NCBI GenBank assembly: GCA_944385445.1
Contig: CALWXF010000001.1
Span: 124,001 to 188,000 of the forward strand
Direction of reading: 5' to 3'
DNA length: 64,000 nucleotides
From: an uncultured Oscillospiraceae bacterium
GTDB taxonomy: Bacteria; Bacillota; Clostridia; Oscillospirales; Oscillospiraceae
Positions 7,118 to 17,000 of the stretch are shown one piece after another. Numbering within the stretch: position 1 is the first letter of the stretch; each line of letters opens with the position of its first letter. Under the pieces are notes generated by a model. It had not been told where the DNA came from. It did no database searches and saw only the letters and a program-made list of their open reading frames with translations. A program made the position numbers and the translations under genes.

Positions 7118-7600
7118 ATGAAGACCAAAAGCTGCTTTTTTATTGGGCATCGAGAGGCGGATGAGGCACTTTTTCCAGCATTAGAGGATGAAGTGCGGCG
7201 ACACATCGTAGAACTAGGCGTGACAGAATTCATTGTGGGGCATTATGGCGGGTTTGACTATTTATCACGCAAGGCGGTACTTGCAGCCAAGAGGGAATAC
7301 CCTGAACTATGTTTGAGATTGTTGTTGCCGTATCATCCGGGAGAACGTCCGGTGAAAACCCCGGAGGGGGTAGATTGCACCTATTATCCCCCTGGAATGG
7401 AGCGGGTGCCTCGACGTGCTGCCATTGTCCGAGCCAATCGGTATATGGTGGACCATGTGGATTTCCTGATTGCGTATGTATGGCACACGGCCAGCCATGC
7501 AAGGGAGTTGCTGGAGTATGCCCAAAGACGTGAGGAGAGAGGGCTGATTCAAATTACTGTGCTGCCCCGGATAGAGCATGATGTTGAGAGATGTTGGTAG
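7118..7600 (+). CDS. SLOG-domain protein
   Basis: A 160-residue protein with the Rossmann-like SLOG pattern: an N-terminal CFFIGHRE strand-loop (about 6-13), VGHYGGFDYLSRKAV (40-54), and a late DFLIAYVW strand. SLOG domains bind nucleotides or related ligands and occur in stress and defence systems, but this stand-alone type has no assigned activity. The ribosome site is weak (ggttggtg). It is divergent from an XRE regulator over a palindrome, so it is probably repressed until a signal arrives. A 12-bp hairpin overlaps its stop. It is AT-richer than its neighbours, consistent with acquisition. Confidence 0.65.
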   Translation: MKTKSCFFIGHREADEALFPALEDEVRRHIVELGVTEFIVGHYGGFDYLSRKAVLAAKREYPELCLRLLLPYHPGERPVKTPEGVDCTYYPPGMERVPRRAAIVRANRYMVDHVDFLIAYVWHTASHARELLEYAQRREERGLIQITVLPRIEHDVERCW

Positions 7601-7624
7601 GGGAGGGGCAAGCCCCTTCCCTAC
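7597..7624 (+). terminator. Hairpin at the end of the SLOG gene
   Basis: The gtaggggaggggc / ccccttccctac stem-loop begins at the SLOG stop codon. It has no T-run, so it is a weak terminator or a transcript-end stabiliser. Confidence 0.45.
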
Positions 7625-7704
7625 ACCAGTAGCCCAAGAATATGAATGATTTTCGTGTTGATTCCGGGCTATGATGGAGGGAGCGACTATCTAATGGACC
7701 ATGT

Positions 7705-8622
7705 ATCAGGCTTACCAGCCTGGTGGGGACGCTCCGCTGGGCCCGATTTCTTAGCGATAAGAAATCGGGGAAAGAATCGCCAAAGGCGGGGGCTTCCCCC
7801 GCCTTGTGGAATCCACCCCGCGGTACTGGGTGCCCCTGCGTCCTCCTCTTTGCGGCCCTGGAGCGGGTGGGGTCACATAGATGGCGTGGAACTTCCACCG
7901 GATGTGCCTGCTCCTCTGTGTAGTCGTGCTTCTACCGCCAGGGCCGTACCCTGGTGAGCCGCTGTTCCCAGCTATCGGCGGTCTGACTTCCGGTGCCTGC
8001 CAGACTCAAAGCCTCCCTTGTGTAAAGGGAGGTGGCGCCGCCGTAGGCGGTGACGGAGGGATTGATGGGGTAAGTGCCCTTGACCTCCCCTGTCCCCCGA
8101 CACAGACAACCCTTCAGTCAGCCCTACGGGCTGCCAGCTCCCCTTACACAGGGGAGCCTTTGGCTGGAAGTGACCCAGAACATTGCCGCATTTCCTAGGT
8201 TGCTGGATGTAGGGGAGGGGCACAGAAAGGGAAGAAGTAAGAGGAAACAGGTAAGAGGTGGAACCTTCTGGTGCTGCCCTGGCATTGCCAAGGGTTTCGG
8301 GCCGGGCAAGCCACGGCCCCTACCACAGCGCAACAAGATGGTGCGGCAGAAACTTCCGGCGGCGGGAGCGCCGCTTCTCCAGGGTAGGCCTGGGCGTGGA
8401 AACCACCCGGTGATAGGGCCAGCTGCCCTGGGTGGCCTGGTGTGGTGGCACAAACAGGAGCCACAGCAAGGGTGACGGGCCGAACGGGCACTTGACGCAG
8501 TTTTAGCTTCGTACCCCAGGGGGGTACTTAGGGGGGAACGCCCTAAGCGGGTTTTGGTTCCTTTTGCCCGACCAAAAGGAACCCCCAGCGGGGAGCGCCC
8601 CCACCAGGCTGGCAAGCCTGAG
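7705..8622 (-). repeat. Long hairpin-ended element, copy C, split by an insertion
   Basis: Read on the minus strand this is the same element as at 35836 and 60850. Its outer ends are inverted repeats (caggctta/gccagcctggtggggacgc on the left; gcgcccccaccaggctggc on the right). Just inside each end is a 10-bp perfect hairpin: cccgatttct... at 7742-7769 and ggttcctttt... at 8556-8583. Matches to the other copies run 7705 to about 7985 and about 8345 to 8622. The middle holds a short palindromic repeat (8008-8161) plus about 180 bp unrelated to the element. ORFs here are not conserved between copies. No transposase gene is present. Confidence 0.75.
8008..8161 (+). repeat. Short palindromic repeat, copy 3
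   Basis: A 154-bp copy with ends aaagcctccc and gggagccttt, lying inside long-element copy C. The variable hairpin is gccgccgtaggcgg, again paired but different from copies 1 and 2. The centre is longer than in the others by about 25 bp. Confidence 0.8.
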
Positions 8623-8680
8623 ACTAGCTCATTTAGAAGAACAATCTTCCAGTCAGCCTTGCACAGGGCGGTATTGGGGC

Positions 8681-8727
8681 AAAAAAGCATCGGGCAGGGG
8701 AAGGTGAGCGCCTTCTCCTGCCCGATG
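8681..8727 (-). terminator. Terminator of the membrane XRE gene
   Basis: On the minus strand a long stem (catcgggcagg... / ...cctgcccgatg) is followed by cttttttg, directly downstream of the stop codon at 8732. Confidence 0.85.
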
Positions 8728-8731
8728 TGTC

Positions 8732-9727
8732 TTATTTTTTGGTCAGCAACCCTGCAATGCTTCGCACCGGGGCGAACAGCACCGCCGCCACCGGCCACAC
8801 AATCCAAGTGCGGTCCCAGGCCATGGTCCAGAAGCTCCAGCCCAGGTAGATGGCCAGCACCAGACCCCAGTAGATGGTGGTCAGAGGGCTGTTCTCCTCC
8901 CGCTTGTGCTCCCGGGTGTAGTCCCCAGTCTCCAACAGCCGCTGGAAGCTTCCGGCGATGATGCAGGTGCGCACCAGCAGGAACACGCCCACTGCCACTA
9001 TCACAAACATGAGGATGAGGCCGATGATGGGAGCCATGCCGTCCTCGTCAATGGCCACGGCCACCATCAGTGGGGCCAGACTGAGAATGCACAGGGTGAT
9101 ACCCACCACCAGCAGCATCAGGTGGGTGGACTGGTATTCGGCCTGACGCTTTTTTACCACGCCGTCCACTCCATAGGCCAGCTCCACAGGCTGGCTGTCC
9201 AGGTGCTCGTAGGGGGTCAGGCGGCTGCCAAAGAAGAGAAACAGGGCCACAGCGGCGGCCACCAGGGCCAGCATCACCAGGATGCCCACCCCGCCCGCCA
9301 GAGGCTCGGATAGGGTGAAGCGGCCCTCTTCGCTGGACAGGCCGCCCAGGTAAATGAGGGCGGTGGGGGAGAGGATGCACAGGAACACGCCCAGGGCGAT
9401 TTTGCTGGCCACCCCTCGCACCGTGTCCAGATAGATGTTGGCCTGCTCCAGGGTGATGTGGTGGACCGGGACTTGGGGCCCATCCAGGATGGGGGCAGGT
9501 TCCGGCTCTGCCTGGGGCAGCTCCGGCTCCATCTCGTCGAGGAGTAGGTAGTCGGTGCTCACCTCAAACAGCTGGCTGAGCCGGAGGATTTTGTCCAGGT
9601 CGGGGATGGAGCTGCCGCTCTCCCACTTGCTCACCGCCTGCCGGGATACCCCCAGCTGGTGGGCCAGCTCCTCCTGGGACCACCCGGCCTTTTTTCTCAA
9701 ATTTGTGATCTTATCTCCTAAAATCAT
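8732..9727 (-). CDS. Membrane-anchored XRE-type regulator
   Basis: 331 residues. The N-terminal 60 form a helix-turn-helix (LAHQLGVSRQAVSKWESGSS, about 21-40). A Pro/Glu-rich linker (65-90) follows, then about six hydrophobic spans in pairs up to the C-terminus. The start is MILGDKI at 9727, behind GGGAGG; a longer frame to 9775 lacks a site. This architecture (DNA-binding head on a polytopic membrane tail) is common in Clostridia and may let a membrane signal control transcription. No obvious partner gene is adjacent; glgA lies upstream in the same direction after 146 bases. Confidence 0.8.
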   Translation of the reverse strand: MILGDKITNLRKKAGWSQEELAHQLGVSRQAVSKWESGSSIPDLDKILRLSQLFEVSTDYLLLDEMEPELPQAEPEPAPILDGPQVPVHHITLEQANIYLDTVRGVASKIALGVFLCILSPTALIYLGGLSSEEGRFTLSEPLAGGVGILVMLALVAAAVALFLFFGSRLTPYEHLDSQPVELAYGVDGVVKKRQAEYQSTHLMLLVVGITLCILSLAPLMVAVAIDEDGMAPIIGLILMFVIVAVGVFLLVRTCIIAGSFQRLLETGDYTREHKREENSPLTTIYWGLVLAIYLGWSFWTMAWDRTWIVWPVAAVLFAPVRSIAGLLTKK

Positions 9728-9873
9728 AGGTGTGCCTCCCGTCGCTTTTGATGGTCTCATGGTAGCACCTCCCACGGTTGCAGGCCACCAAACAGGGCTG
9801 GAAATCTGTCAACTGCCGGTTGCGGCGGGGATATGACACCGTATTTTTGGGGGATTGGGGGCCATTTGGCCTT

Positions 9874-11955
9874 TTACCACTGGGTCAGCTCCAGATACAG
9901 ATCCTTGTACTGACGGGCGGAATTCTCCCAGGACACGTCCTTGGCCATGTCCCGCTGGACCACCTCGTCCCAGTGATAGCGGTTGGTGAAATAGAGGGTC
10001 TTGGCCCGGTTGATGGCGTCCAGCAGCAGCCCTGCGTCATAGCGGTCGAAGGTGAAGCCGTTGCCGTCTCCGGTGAAGGTGTTGTAGGGCTCCACGGTGT
10101 CCTTCAGGCCGCCGGTCTCCCGGACGATGGGCAGGGTGCCGTAGTGCATGGCGTTGAGCTGAGTCAGGCCGCAGGGCTCAAAGCGGGAGGGCACCAGCAG
10201 GGCGTCGGCGCCGGCGTAGATGCGGTGGGCCCGGGCCTCGTCGTACTGGATGCAGGCGCAGAAGGTGCCACGGTGGGTGCTCTCATAGTAGCGGAAGGTG
10301 TCCTCGTACTCCCGGTCGCCGGTGCCCAGCACCACCACCTGGGTGTTGCCGTCCAGCACCATGGGGATGATGGAGCTGACCAGGTCCAGACCCTTCTGGT
10401 TGGTCAGGCGGGAGATGAGGCCGATGACGAACTTGCCCTCGTCCTGCTCCAGCCCCAGCTCCTTTTGCAGGGCCAGCTTGTTGGCCATCTTGTGGTCCAG
10501 CACGTTGCCCAGCTCGTAGTTCTCGGCCAGAGCGGGGTCGGTGGCGGGGTTCCACATGTCGTAGTCAATGCCGTTGACGATGCCACGCAGCTTGCCGCTG
10601 TGGTAGCGCAGGTGGCCCTCCAGGTGCTCGCCGTACTCGGCGGTCTGGATCTCCCCGGCGTAGGTGCCGCTGACGGTGGTGACCCGGTCGGCGTAGGCGA
10701 TGCCGCCCTTGAGCATGTTGGCGTCCTGATAGCCGTCCTTCAAAGCGCCCATCTGGAACACCTCATTGGGCAGGCCGGACCAGTAGCGGATGGTGGGGAT
10801 GTTGTAAATACCCTGGAAGCGCAGGTTGTGGATGGTGAGGATGGACCGGGCGTGGCCCACGGGGGAGTCCTTGAACAGGGTGCGCAGATACACCGGCACC
10901 AGACCCGCCTGCCAGTCGTGGCAGTGGACAATGTCGGGGATCCAGTTTAAGTAGTTCAGGGCAGCCAGAGCGGCCTTGCTGAAGAAGCAGTACTTGGGAA
11001 TGTCGTCCACCAGGTTGGTGTAGGGGTTGCCGGAGGAGAAGAACTCCTGATTGTCAATGAAGTCGTACACCACGCCGTCACAGACATACTCCATAATTCC
11101 CACATAGTAGTTGCGCCCGGTGTTGCCCAGGTCCATGTAGAACTCGCCCCGGTACTCCATTTTCTCCTGGAACTTCTGGGGGATGCAGGCGTAGCGGGGC
11201 AGAATCACCCGCACGTCACAGTTGAGCTTCACCAGCTGACGGGGCAGGGCGTACATCACGTCGCCCAGACCGCCAGTCTTGACAAAGGGGTGACATTCCG
11301 AGCCGATGAAGGCAATGCTTCTCCGGGGCAGGTTGGACATCTCATACATAGGTTTGACCTCCTCCACAACAGGTGATACATCTTCTTCCACACTGGGAGC
11401 GGTTTCCTCTTCCACAGGGGCGGGTTCTTCTTCCACGGGAGCGACCTCCTCCACGACAGGAGCGGCCTCTTCCACCACGGGAGCAGCTTCCTCCACGACA
11501 GGAGCGGCCTCTTCCGCCACGGGAGCGGCTTCCTCCACGACAGGGGCGGTTTCTTCCACCACGGGAGTGACCTCCTCCACGACGGGGGCGGCTTCTTCCA
11601 CCACCGGGGCGGGCTTCTTAGCGGCAGAGGCGGGCTTCTTCCGGGTGCTGGTGGTCTTGCGGGTGCTGGTCCGGGTCTTGGCAGCGGGCTTGGCTGCGGC
11701 GGGCTCTTCCACCACAGCGGGCTCGGGCTGCTCCACGGCAGCGGCAGTCTCCGCCACAGCGGGCTCGGGCTGCTCCACGGCAGCGGCAGTCTCCGCCACA
11801 GCGGGCTCAACCTGCTCCACGGCGGTGGTGGTCTCCACCTCGGCGGTCACAGGCTCTGCTGTCGGGGCGACGGTACGGGCCGGGGCGGGGGCTTTCTTGA
11901 CCACTTTCTTGGCAGTGGTTTTCTTTTTGGAGGAACGTGCCTTCTTGTGTACCAT
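9874..11955 (-). CDS. glgA: Glycogen synthase with long acidic repeat extension
   Basis: ADP-glucose:glycogen glucosyltransferase (GT5). The catalytic part begins near residue 213 (RRSIAFIGSECHPF) with the ADP-glucose loop KTGGLGD at 226-232. It continues to the C-terminal GT-B half with RFEPCGLTQLNAM, for about 480 residues, the usual GlgA size. Before it sit about 210 extra residues: a Lys-rich start (KKARSSKKKTTAKK), tandem AVEQPEPAVAETAA units, a TSTRKK basic stretch, then more than ten PVVEEAA-type repeats. The start MVHKKAR is set by AAAGGAAG. No glgB, glgC or glgP is nearby. The extension may tether the enzyme or be poorly folded; its role is unknown. Confidence 0.92.
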   Translation of the reverse strand: MVHKKARSSKKKTTAKKVVKKAPAPARTVAPTAEPVTAEVETTTAVEQVEPAVAETAAAVEQPEPAVAETAAAVEQPEPAVVEEPAAAKPAAKTRTSTRKTTSTRKKPASAAKKPAPVVEEAAPVVEEVTPVVEETAPVVEEAAPVAEEAAPVVEEAAPVVEEAAPVVEEVAPVEEEPAPVEEETAPSVEEDVSPVVEEVKPMYEMSNLPRRSIAFIGSECHPFVKTGGLGDVMYALPRQLVKLNCDVRVILPRYACIPQKFQEKMEYRGEFYMDLGNTGRNYYVGIMEYVCDGVVYDFIDNQEFFSSGNPYTNLVDDIPKYCFFSKAALAALNYLNWIPDIVHCHDWQAGLVPVYLRTLFKDSPVGHARSILTIHNLRFQGIYNIPTIRYWSGLPNEVFQMGALKDGYQDANMLKGGIAYADRVTTVSGTYAGEIQTAEYGEHLEGHLRYHSGKLRGIVNGIDYDMWNPATDPALAENYELGNVLDHKMANKLALQKELGLEQDEGKFVIGLISRLTNQKGLDLVSSIIPMVLDGNTQVVVLGTGDREYEDTFRYYESTHRGTFCACIQYDEARAHRIYAGADALLVPSRFEPCGLTQLNAMHYGTLPIVRETGGLKDTVEPYNTFTGDGNGFTFDRYDAGLLLDAINRAKTLYFTNRYHWDEVVQRDMAKDVSWENSARQYKDLYLELTQW

Positions 11956-12014
11956 AGTGAATCTTCCTTTCCTGTATGTATCGCCACACATGGGGGGCGG
12001 AAATGGGCTATTGT

Positions 12015-13538
12015 TTACACCTGTAAGTGCTCCGGGGGCCGATACTGGAGGGCCTCCGCCAGATGATGGGGCTGAATGTGCTGGGAGTGGTCCAGATCTG
12101 CCACGGTGCGGGCCACCCGGAGAATGCGGTCATAGCTGCGGGCGGTGAGGCCCAGCTTCTCATAGGCGCTTTGAATCATGGCCTGACAGGCGTCGTCCAG
12201 CTGGCAGTATGCCTTGAGCTCCTGGGGCCCCATGTGGGCGTTGCAGGTGGGGCCGTGGGGGCCGAAGCGGGCGTGCTGGATAGACCGGGCGGCATTGACC
12301 CGAGCCCGGATGTCTGCCGAGGACTCAGCGGGGGCGGACTGTCCCGCCAACTCGTGGTATTCCAGGGCGGGCACGTCCACACAGATATCAATGCGGTCCA
12401 GCATGGGACCGGAGATGCGGCTTTGGTAGCGGCGCACCGCCTGCTCGGAGCAGGTACACCGCCCCGAGGGGTGACCATACCAGCCGCATTTGCAGGGGTT
12501 CATGGCGCACACCAGCATAAATCGGCTGGGGTAGGTCACCGTCCCGGACACCCGGGTGATCTGGGTGCTCCCGTCCTCCAGGGGCTGGCGCAGCACCTCC
12601 AGCACGTCGGTGTGGAACTCAGGCAGCTCGTCTAAAAACAGCACCCCGTTGTGGGCCAGGGAGATCTCCCCGGGGCGCAGGGTGGTGCCGCCGCCTGCCA
12701 TGCCGGCGGCTGAGATGGTGTGGTGGGGGGCACGGAAGGGGCGGCGGAGCACCATGGGGTGCTCCCGGCTGGTCAGGCCCACCACGGAGTAGATCTCCGT
12801 ACAGGCCAGAGCCTCCTCCCGGGTCAAATCGGGGAGGATGGAGGGCAGGCGCTTGGCCATCATGGACTTGCCCGCCCCGGGGCTGCCGGTCATTAAAATA
12901 TGGTGTCCGCCGGCGGCGGCCACTTCCAGGGCCCGCTTGGCCCCATCCTGGCCCTTCACGTCGGCAAAGTCCGGCCCGGTGGGCAGCACCTCCGGCGGGG
13001 TCCAGGGAGGCGTGGGGGAGAGGGAAACCTCTCCTTTCAGGTGGGCGCACAGCTGCGCCACCGTCTCCACCCCGTATACCTCCAGCCCCTGGGCCAGGGA
13101 GGCCTCGGGGGCGTTGTCGGCGGGGACAAACAGCTGGCGGATTCCGCAGCGCACGGCCGCCAGGGCCATGGGAAGGATTCCAGACACCGGGCGCAGCGCC
13201 CCGGACAGGGACAGCTCCCCCAAAAAGGCGGCGTCGGCGTACCCCTTCAGGGGCAGCTGGCCGCTGGCGGAGAGAATGCCCAGCAAAATGGGCAGGTCGT
13301 ACACCGTGCCCACCTTCTTCCGGTCGGCGGGGGCCAGGTTGATGGTGATGCGGGAGACGGGAAAGTCAAAGCCGCTGGAGCGAATGGCCGAGCGCACCCG
13401 TTCCCGGGACTCCTTCACCGCTGCATCGGGCAGACCCACCACGTCAAAGGCGGGCAGTCCCCCGGATAGGGCGCACTCTGCTGTCACCGGATATCCATGG
13501 ATGCCATTGAGACCAAGGGAGAGCAGATTGCACACCAT
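12015..13538 (-). CDS. YifB/ComM-type Mg-chelatase-like AAA+ ATPase
   Basis: 507 residues, the normal size of the YifB family, whose characterised member ComM is a hexameric helicase that promotes branch migration during natural transformation. The N-terminal Lon-like domain shows LPAFDVVGLPDAAVKESRERV. The Walker A loop GSPGAGKS lies near 215-224 and the Walker B/LFLDELPEF segment later. A cysteine cluster (CKCGWYGHPSGRCTC) suggests a metal site. The start MVCNLLSLGLNGI at 13538 follows GAGAGGAG; the frame to 13616 is an unsupported extension. It lies upstream of glgA in the same direction with a 59-base gap. Other competence genes (comFC, comEC, holA) occur in the window. Confidence 0.9.
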   Translation of the reverse strand: MVCNLLSLGLNGIHGYPVTAECALSGGLPAFDVVGLPDAAVKESRERVRSAIRSSGFDFPVSRITINLAPADRKKVGTVYDLPILLGILSASGQLPLKGYADAAFLGELSLSGALRPVSGILPMALAAVRCGIRQLFVPADNAPEASLAQGLEVYGVETVAQLCAHLKGEVSLSPTPPWTPPEVLPTGPDFADVKGQDGAKRALEVAAAGGHHILMTGSPGAGKSMMAKRLPSILPDLTREEALACTEIYSVVGLTSREHPMVLRRPFRAPHHTISAAGMAGGGTTLRPGEISLAHNGVLFLDELPEFHTDVLEVLRQPLEDGSTQITRVSGTVTYPSRFMLVCAMNPCKCGWYGHPSGRCTCSEQAVRRYQSRISGPMLDRIDICVDVPALEYHELAGQSAPAESSADIRARVNAARSIQHARFGPHGPTCNAHMGPQELKAYCQLDDACQAMIQSAYEKLGLTARSYDRILRVARTVADLDHSQHIQPHHLAEALQYRPPEHLQV

Positions 13539-14056
13539 GGGGCCACACTCCTCTCGAGAAATAAGTAACCGAAATTCTTTACCATCTATCATACCACGGG
13601 GGGGTGTTGAACGCAAGAAAACTTGTTGGCATCAGGCAAATTTAGGAAAAGTTCTCCATCCAGCCCGGAAAGTAAATTTGGGAGGGACGGCCTGTCACGG
13701 CCCTGCTTATGGTTGGAGAATTTGGCCATTTCACAGTTGTGCGGTATGACCACCCAAGATTGGGCGAGTTTGACTGCTGCACGGGCTTCCAGAGGGCGGT
13801 ATGTCCGTGAGAGGGCGACAGAGCATTTGACAAAAAAGTAACAAAAAATCTCGTTCTTCTACGATAGCGCCGGGATTTGTCCGGTGCAAGGTGTCTGATT
13901 CCGCAGAAGCTAGGGGAGGACGGATGGTGTGTGAGATTTTACAAGAAAAAATGGAATTATTCATTGAATTTATAGGGGAAATGTGGTAGACTGAGGTGTA
14001 TTCGGAATTCAGATGCCTCAGCGCTCTTTGCTGAGAAGCAAAAGGAGGAAACGAAA
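13539..14056 (+). promoter_or_regulatory. Intergenic region with the nifJ promoter
   Basis: This gap of about 518 bp separates divergent genes. A good promoter for nifJ is seen: TTGAAT at 13964-13969, 17-bp spacer, TAGACT at 13987-13992. The nifJ ribosome site AAAGGAGGAAA is at the end. The A/T-rich stretch 13920-14000 contrasts with the GC-rich coding DNA. I see no convincing gene or riboswitch in 13600-13920. Confidence 0.6.
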
Positions 14057-17000
14057 ATGGCACGTAAGTTCAAAACTATGGACGGCAACACCGCTGCCGC
14101 TCACGTGTCCTACGCATTCACAGAGGTTGCGGGTATTTACCCCATCACTCCGTCCAGCCCCATGGCTGACAATGTGGATCAGTGGGCCGCTGCTGGCCGG
14201 AAGAACATCTTCGGCCAGACCGTGAAGGTTGTGGAGATGCAGTCCGAGGCCGGCGCTGCCGGTACCGTCCACGGCTCTCTGGCCGCTGGCGCCCTGACCA
14301 CCACCTACACCGCATCCCAGGGCCTGCTGCTGATGATCCCCAACATGTACAAGATTGCCGGTGAGCTGCTGCCCACCGTGTTCCATGTCTCCGCCCGTAC
14401 TGTGGCCAGCCATGCTCTGAACATCTTCGGCGATCACTCCGACGTTATGGCCTGCCGTCAGACCGGCTTTGCCATGCTGTGTGAGTCCAACCCCCAGGAG
14501 GTCATGGACCTGTCTGCTGTGGCTCACCTGGCCACTCTGAAGAGCCGTGTCCCCTTCATCAACTTCTTCGACGGCTTCCGTACCTCTCACGAGATCCAGA
14601 AGGTTGCCGTGTGGGATTACGAGGATCTGGCTGAGATGTGCGACATGGACGCCGTGGCTGCCTTCCGCGCCCGCGCCCTCAACCCCGATCACCCCGTGAT
14701 GCGTGGTTCTCACGAGAACGGCGACATCTTCTTCCAGCACCGTGAGGCCTCCAACGCCTACTATGACGCTGTCCCCGAGATCGTCGAGGAGTACATGGGC
14801 AAGGTCAACGAGAAGCTGGGCACCAACTACCAGCTGTTCAACTACTACGGCGCTGCCGATGCTGACCGTGTCATCATCGCCATGGGCTCCATCTGCGACG
14901 TGGCCGAGGAAGTCATCGACTACCTCAACGCTCACGGCGAGAAGGTTGGTCTGGTGAAGGTGCGTCTGTATCGTCCGTTCCGTGCCGACAAGCTGCTGGC
15001 TGCCATCCCCGCCACCTGCAAGCACATCGCTGTGCTGGACCGCACCAAGGAGCCCGGCGCTCAGGGCGAGCCTCTGTACCTGGATGTTGTCACCGCTCTG
15101 GCCAACGGCGGCCGCACCGACATCAATGTCATCGGCGGTCGTTACGGTCTGGGCTCCAAGGACACTCCCCCCGCCAGCGTGTTCGCTGTGTATGAGGAGC
15201 TGACCAAGGCTGAGCCCAAGCGTCTGTTCACTCTGGGCATCAACGACGACGTGACCCACCTGTCCCTGGAGGAGAAGCCCTCTCCCAACACCGCTGCCGA
15301 GGGCACCATCGAGTGCAAGTTCTGGGGTCTGGGCGGCGACGGTACCGTGGGCGCCAACAAGAACTCCATCAAGATCATCGGCGACCACACCGACAAGAAC
15401 GTGCAGGCCTACTTCCAGTACGACTCCAAGAAGACTGGCGGCGTGACCGTTTCCCACCTGCGTTTCGGCGACAAGGCCATCCGCAGCCCCTACTACATCA
15501 ACAAGGCTGACTTCGTGGCCTGCCACGTGCCCAGCTACATCACCAAGGGCTTCCCCATCGTCCGTGACGTCAAGCCCGGCGGCGTGTTCCTGGTCAACTG
15601 CCAGTGGAACTTCGATGAGCTCAACCACCACCTGGATGCCGCTTCCAAGCGCTACATCGCTCAGAACAACATCCAGCTGTACATGATCAACGCCATCGAC
15701 CTGGCCATCGAGATCGGTATGGGCAAGCGCACCAACACCATTCTCCAGTCCGCCTTCTTCGCTCTGGCCAACGTCATGCCCCAGGAGGACGGCATCCGCT
15801 ACATGAAGGAAGCTGCCACCAAGTCCTACCTGAAGAAGGGCCAGGACGTGGTTGACATGAACCACAAGGCCATCGACCTGGGCGCCACCGCCTTCGTGAA
15901 GGTGGACGTGCCCGCCGACTGGGCTACCGCCGAGGACGCTCCCGTTGCCCACAACTACGAGGGCAAGGCTGAGCTGGTGGCTCAGGTGGAGAGCATCATG
16001 GAGCCCGTCAACAAGATGGACGGCGACTCCCTGCCCGTGTCCAAGTTTGTGGACTGCGTGGACGGCACCTTCCAGCAGGGCGCTGCCGCCTACGAGAAGC
16101 GTGGCGTGGCCGTCACCGTGCCCGCCTGGAACGAGACCACCTGTGTCCAGTGTAACCAGTGCTCCTATGTCTGCCCCCACGCCACCATCCGTCCCTTCGC
16201 TCTGACCGAGGAAGAGGCCGCTGCCGCTCCCGCCGGTGCCCAGATCGTGGACATCAAGGCCGGCGCTGGCAAGGGCGTGTACAAGTACACCCTGGCTGTG
16301 TCCGCTCTGGATTGTATGGGCTGTGGCGTCTGCGTGGGCGTGTGTCCCACCAAGAGCCTGACCATGGTTCCCATGGAGCAGGAGCTGCCCAAGCAGCCCG
16401 TGTTCAACTACCTGGTGTCCAAGGTTGCTCCCAAGAAGGAGATGGAGAGCGTCGCCACCGTCAAGGACAGCCAGTTCAAGCAGCCCCTGCTGGAGTTCTC
16501 TGGCTCCTGCGCCGGCTGTGCCGAGACCGCCTATGCCCGTCTGGTCACCCAGGTGTGCGGCGATCGTATGTATGTCTCCAACGCCACCGGTTGTTCCTCC
16601 ATCTGGGGCGGCCCCGCTGCTACCTCTCCCTACTGCACCAACGCCGAGGGCAAGGGTCCCGCTTGGGCCAACTCCCTGTTCGAGGACAACGCCGAGCACG
16701 GCCTGGGCATGCTGGTTGGTGTCAAGCAGCGTCGTGAGAAGCTGGTTGAGGTCGTCACCAGCCTGACCACCGCCGACTGCGCCAGCGACGAGCTGAAGGC
16801 TGCTGCCGCTGAGTGGCTGGCCAAGCGCGACGAGGGCGAGGGTTCCAAGGAGCCTTCCGCCAAGCTGCTGGAGCTTGCTAAGACCTGCGACTGCGACGCT
16901 TGCCGTCAGGTCGTGGAGATGTCCGACCTGCTGGTGAAGAAGTCCGTGTGGATCTTCGGCGGCGACGGCTGGGCTTACGACATCGGTTACGGCGGCCTGG

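Noticed and set aside
8124-8807. A 227-residue minus-strand frame over the repeats (and similar ones at 35748-36095 and 60811-61230)
   Set aside because: The frames lie in the non-coding long element, are not preserved between copies, and lack ribosome sites.
11306-12148. A Ser/Thr/Ala-repeat frame of 280 residues on the plus strand
   Set aside because: Antisense to the repeat extension of glgA; repeats on one strand give repeats on the other. No ribosome site.
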